Below, one piece after another: positions 38,550 through 40,342 of a DNA stretch of 40,342 bases. The stretch is from Phenylobacterium sp. Lineage in GTDB: Bacteria; Pseudomonadota; Alphaproteobacteria; Caulobacterales; Caulobacteraceae. Location of the stretch: contig NZ_JAUXXE010000031.1 of NCBI RefSeq assembly GCF_030681155.1, positions 1 to 40,342 of the forward strand, in the 5' to 3' direction. The notes beneath the pieces are model-generated. The model saw only the letters and a list, made by a program, of their open reading frames with translations, was not told the DNA's origin and ran no database searches. Position 1 is the stretch's first letter; each line of letters starts with the position of its first letter. Made by a program: the position numbers and the translations under genes.

Positions 38550-39773
38550 ATGGCCGATTTCGGCGCCGGCGAACTCGACGCGTTCCGCGCCGAAGTTAAG
38601 GCCTGGCTGGAAGCCAACTATCCGGCGGAACTCCGCGACCCCAAGATCAAGAGCGACCCCGAAGCCATGTGGGGCGGACGCGCCTTCGCCGGCTCGGGCG
38701 ACCCGCAGATCGTGTGGATGCGCAAGATGGCGCAGAAGGGCTGGACCGCCCCAACCTGGCCCAAGGAATACGGCGGCGGCGGACTGACCCCGCAGCAGGC
38801 GCGCGTGCTGGACCAGGAACTGGCCGCCGGCCGCTATCACGCGCCGCTGGCCTCTTTCGGGATCTGGATGCTGGGCCCGGTGCTGCTGGAATACGCGACC
38901 GAGGCGCAGAAGAAGGAATACCTGCCCAAGATCATCAATGGCGAAATCCGCTGGTGCCAGGGCTATTCGGAACCCGGCGCCGGCTCCGATCTCGCATCGC
39001 TTCAAACCAAATGCGAAGACAAAGGCGATCACTGGCTGATTAACGGCCAGAAGATCTGGACCTCCTACGCCGACAAGGCCGACTGGTGCTTCTGCCTGGT
39101 CCGCACTGACACGACGAAGAAGCACGAAGGCATCTCCTTCGTGCTTATCGACATGTCCAAGCCGGGCGTGGAAACCCGGCCCATTCAGCTGATCTCTGGC
39201 GAGAGCCCGTTCTGCGAGACCTTCTTCACCGACGTCCAACTGCCCAAGGACGCCCTGGTCGGCAAGGTCAACGGCGGTTGGGAGATCGCCAAGCGGCTGC
39301 TGCAGTATGAACGCCAGAATATCTCGGGCGGCTTTGGCGGCGGCGGCGGGGCCGGCGGCGCAGCCGGCGACCTGGGCTCCATCGCCAAGACCTATGCCGG
39401 CGTCGACGAAGCCGGCCGCGTGGCCGACCACGACCTGCGTCAACGGGTCACCCAGAACAAGATGAACTTCCAGGCGCTTGGCCAGACCATCGCCCGCACC
39501 GCCGCCGAGGCGAGGGCCTCCAACGGTCCGAGTGCGGCGACCTCGATCATCAAGTACGCCGCCGCCTCCTTCGCTCAGGAGCGGTCTGAACTGATGGTGG
39601 AGGCCATGGGCCACCAGGGCCTGGGCTGGGATGGCGAAGGCTATGCGCCCGGCGAACTGCTGGCGGTCCGCGGCTGGCTGCGATCCAAGGGCAATTCCAT
39701 CGAGGGCGGCACTTCCGAGATTAACATCAACGTGGTCTCCAAGCGCGTGCTCGGCCTGCCAGACCCCAAGTAA
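38550..39773 (+). CDS. Acyl-CoA dehydrogenase family protein
   Basis: 407 residues with the full fold: N-terminal helical domain, middle beta domain with the FAD/substrate stretch 'WCQGYSEPGAGSDLASLQT' and 'INGQKIWTSYAD', and C-terminal helical domain ending 'RGWLRSKGNSIEGGTSEIN'. It dehydrogenates an acyl-CoA alpha,beta to the thioester using FAD, with electrons to ETF. A glycine-rich insertion 'SGGFGGGGGAGGAAGDLGS' at about residues 253-271 is unusual. The start 'MADF' has an optimal ribosome binding site. A paralog follows 72 bp downstream; such pairs are common in steroid, terpenoid or branched-chain acid pathways, so chain-length preference is open. Confidence 0.92.
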   Translation: MADFGAGELDAFRAEVKAWLEANYPAELRDPKIKSDPEAMWGGRAFAGSGDPQIVWMRKMAQKGWTAPTWPKEYGGGGLTPQQARVLDQELAAGRYHAPLASFGIWMLGPVLLEYATEAQKKEYLPKIINGEIRWCQGYSEPGAGSDLASLQTKCEDKGDHWLINGQKIWTSYADKADWCFCLVRTDTTKKHEGISFVLIDMSKPGVETRPIQLISGESPFCETFFTDVQLPKDALVGKVNGGWEIAKRLLQYERQNISGGFGGGGGAGGAAGDLGSIAKTYAGVDEAGRVADHDLRQRVTQNKMNFQALGQTIARTAAEARASNGPSAATSIIKYAAASFAQERSELMVEAMGHQGLGWDGEGYAPGELLAVRGWLRSKGNSIEGGTSEININVVSKRVLGLPDPK

Positions 39774-39845
39774 CCGCGATGGGCACCGTGCTATTGTGGG
39801 CGGCGCCTTTGTTTTTGATCGACGACATTTCTAGAGGCGAATTTC

Positions 39846-40342
39846 ATGGCTGATTTTGGCGGCGACATCGAAACCTTCCGCGGCGAAGCCAAGGCGTGGC
39901 TGGAAGCCAACTTCCCCAAGGCCCTGCAGGCCGACCCGGCCGCGCAACTCGCGGCCATGGGCGGCGGCAAGGAAAGCGCCGACGCCAAGGCCTGGCGCGA
40001 AGCCATGGGCGCCAAGGGCTGGGGCACTCCGACCTGGCCGGCAGAGTACGGCGGCGGCGGCCTCAGCCGCCAGCAAGCCCGCGTGCTGCAAGAAGAAATG
40101 GCCAAGGTCGGCGCCCGCAACCCGATCGGCGGCATGGGCGTGATGATGTTCGGCCCGACCCTGATCGAGTACGGCACCGAGGAACTGAAGCGCCAACACC
40201 TGCCCGGGATCATCACCGGCTCGGTGCGTTGGTGCCAAGGCTATTCCGAGCCCGGCTCGGGCTCGGACCTCGCCTCGCTGCAGACCCGCGCCGAGGACAA
40301 GGGCGATCACTACCTGGTCAACGGTTCAAAGATCTGGACGTC
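39846..40342 (+). CDS. Second acyl-CoA dehydrogenase paralog, cut by the window end
   Basis: The first ~165 residues are visible and closely parallel the preceding gene: 'MADFGGDIETFRGEAKAWLE', 'TPTWPAEYGGGGLSRQQARV', 'RWCQGYSEPGSGSDLASLQT' and 'VNGSKIWTS' occur at matching positions. The frame runs open to the last base, so the C-terminus lies outside. ATG at 39846 with AGAGGCGA upstream. The two enzymes may form heteromers, as for some tandem FadE pairs; this is inference. Confidence 0.92.
   Translation, partial: MADFGGDIETFRGEAKAWLEANFPKALQADPAAQLAAMGGGKESADAKAWREAMGAKGWGTPTWPAEYGGGGLSRQQARVLQEEMAKVGARNPIGGMGVMMFGPTLIEYGTEELKRQHLPGIITGSVRWCQGYSEPGSGSDLASLQTRAEDKGDHYLVNGSKIWT

Overview
The window is GC-rich, densely packed chromosomal DNA from an alphaproteobacterium, most probably a member of the Caulobacteraceae (Caulobacter/Phenylobacterium type). 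The evidence is a full-length PodJ polarity factor preceded by CtrA-, DnaA- and CcrM-type sites, the ftsE-ftsX-ydcF-plsC string, the chorismate mutase-hisC-tyrosine-branch dehydrogenase string, and a GAAC-N7-GAAC SOS box. I see no phage, insertion sequence, CRISPR array, rRNA or tRNA. It reads as a core chromosomal segment with two families of small palindromic repeats.

Layout. 1-2.9 kb: the C-terminal end of a secreted Ig-like/RTX protein and a DUF1254/DUF1214 protein. 2.9-4.8 kb: a 408-bp spacer, an XRE regulator, a cold-shock protein and a TlpA-type thioredoxin. 4.8-7.8 kb: argH-lptM-lysA, with overlapping stops and starts. 7.9-11 kb: a hybrid histidine kinase, converging on a phosphoribosyltransferase and an MJ0042 zinc-ribbon membrane protein. 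11.1-14 kb: ftsE-ftsX-DUF218-plsC. 14-17 kb: a gamma-glutamylcyclotransferase, a DUF2125 protein and a Tat-exported M24 peptidase. 17-20 kb: chorismate mutase, hisC and tyrC/tyrA, an aromatic amino acid operon. 20-25.5 kb: an EF-G-like GTPase, an EmrE-type transporter and a DinG-type helicase. 25.7-26.9 kb: a small unknown gene coupled to a PhyH oxygenase. 26.9-31 kb: an unknown C-terminally membrane-anchored protein behind a perfect SOS box, then an Lhr-type DEXH helicase and a PdeM-type phosphoesterase. 31-36.5 kb, minus strand: podJ-tauE-TIGR02186-DUF3429. 36.5-40.3 kb: a 67-residue membrane protein, an MprF-like synthase and two tandem acyl-CoA dehydrogenases, the second cut by the window end.

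How genes work together. Several strings are translationally coupled by 1-4 bp overlaps (argH/lptM/lysA, ftsE/ftsX/DUF218, hisC/tyrC, unknown/phyH, lhr/pdeM, tauE/TIGR02186). Two divergent pairs have touching or overlapping start codons, and two convergent pairs share a CTAG at their stops.

Most notable observations: (1) a palindromic repeat present intergenically near 20.0 kb also sits in frame inside the Lhr helicase gene near 28.4 kb, with its two modules in the opposite order; (2) a different long palindrome at 22.63-22.76 kb supplies the last residues and stop codon of the DinG-like helicase; (3) an SOS-box promoter drives an unknown membrane-anchored protein directly upstream of two DNA-repair genes; (4) the podJ upstream region carries a perfect TTAA-N7-TTAA CtrA site, a near-consensus DnaA box and a GANTC site. 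Functional assignments rest on reading motifs by eye; no database search was run.
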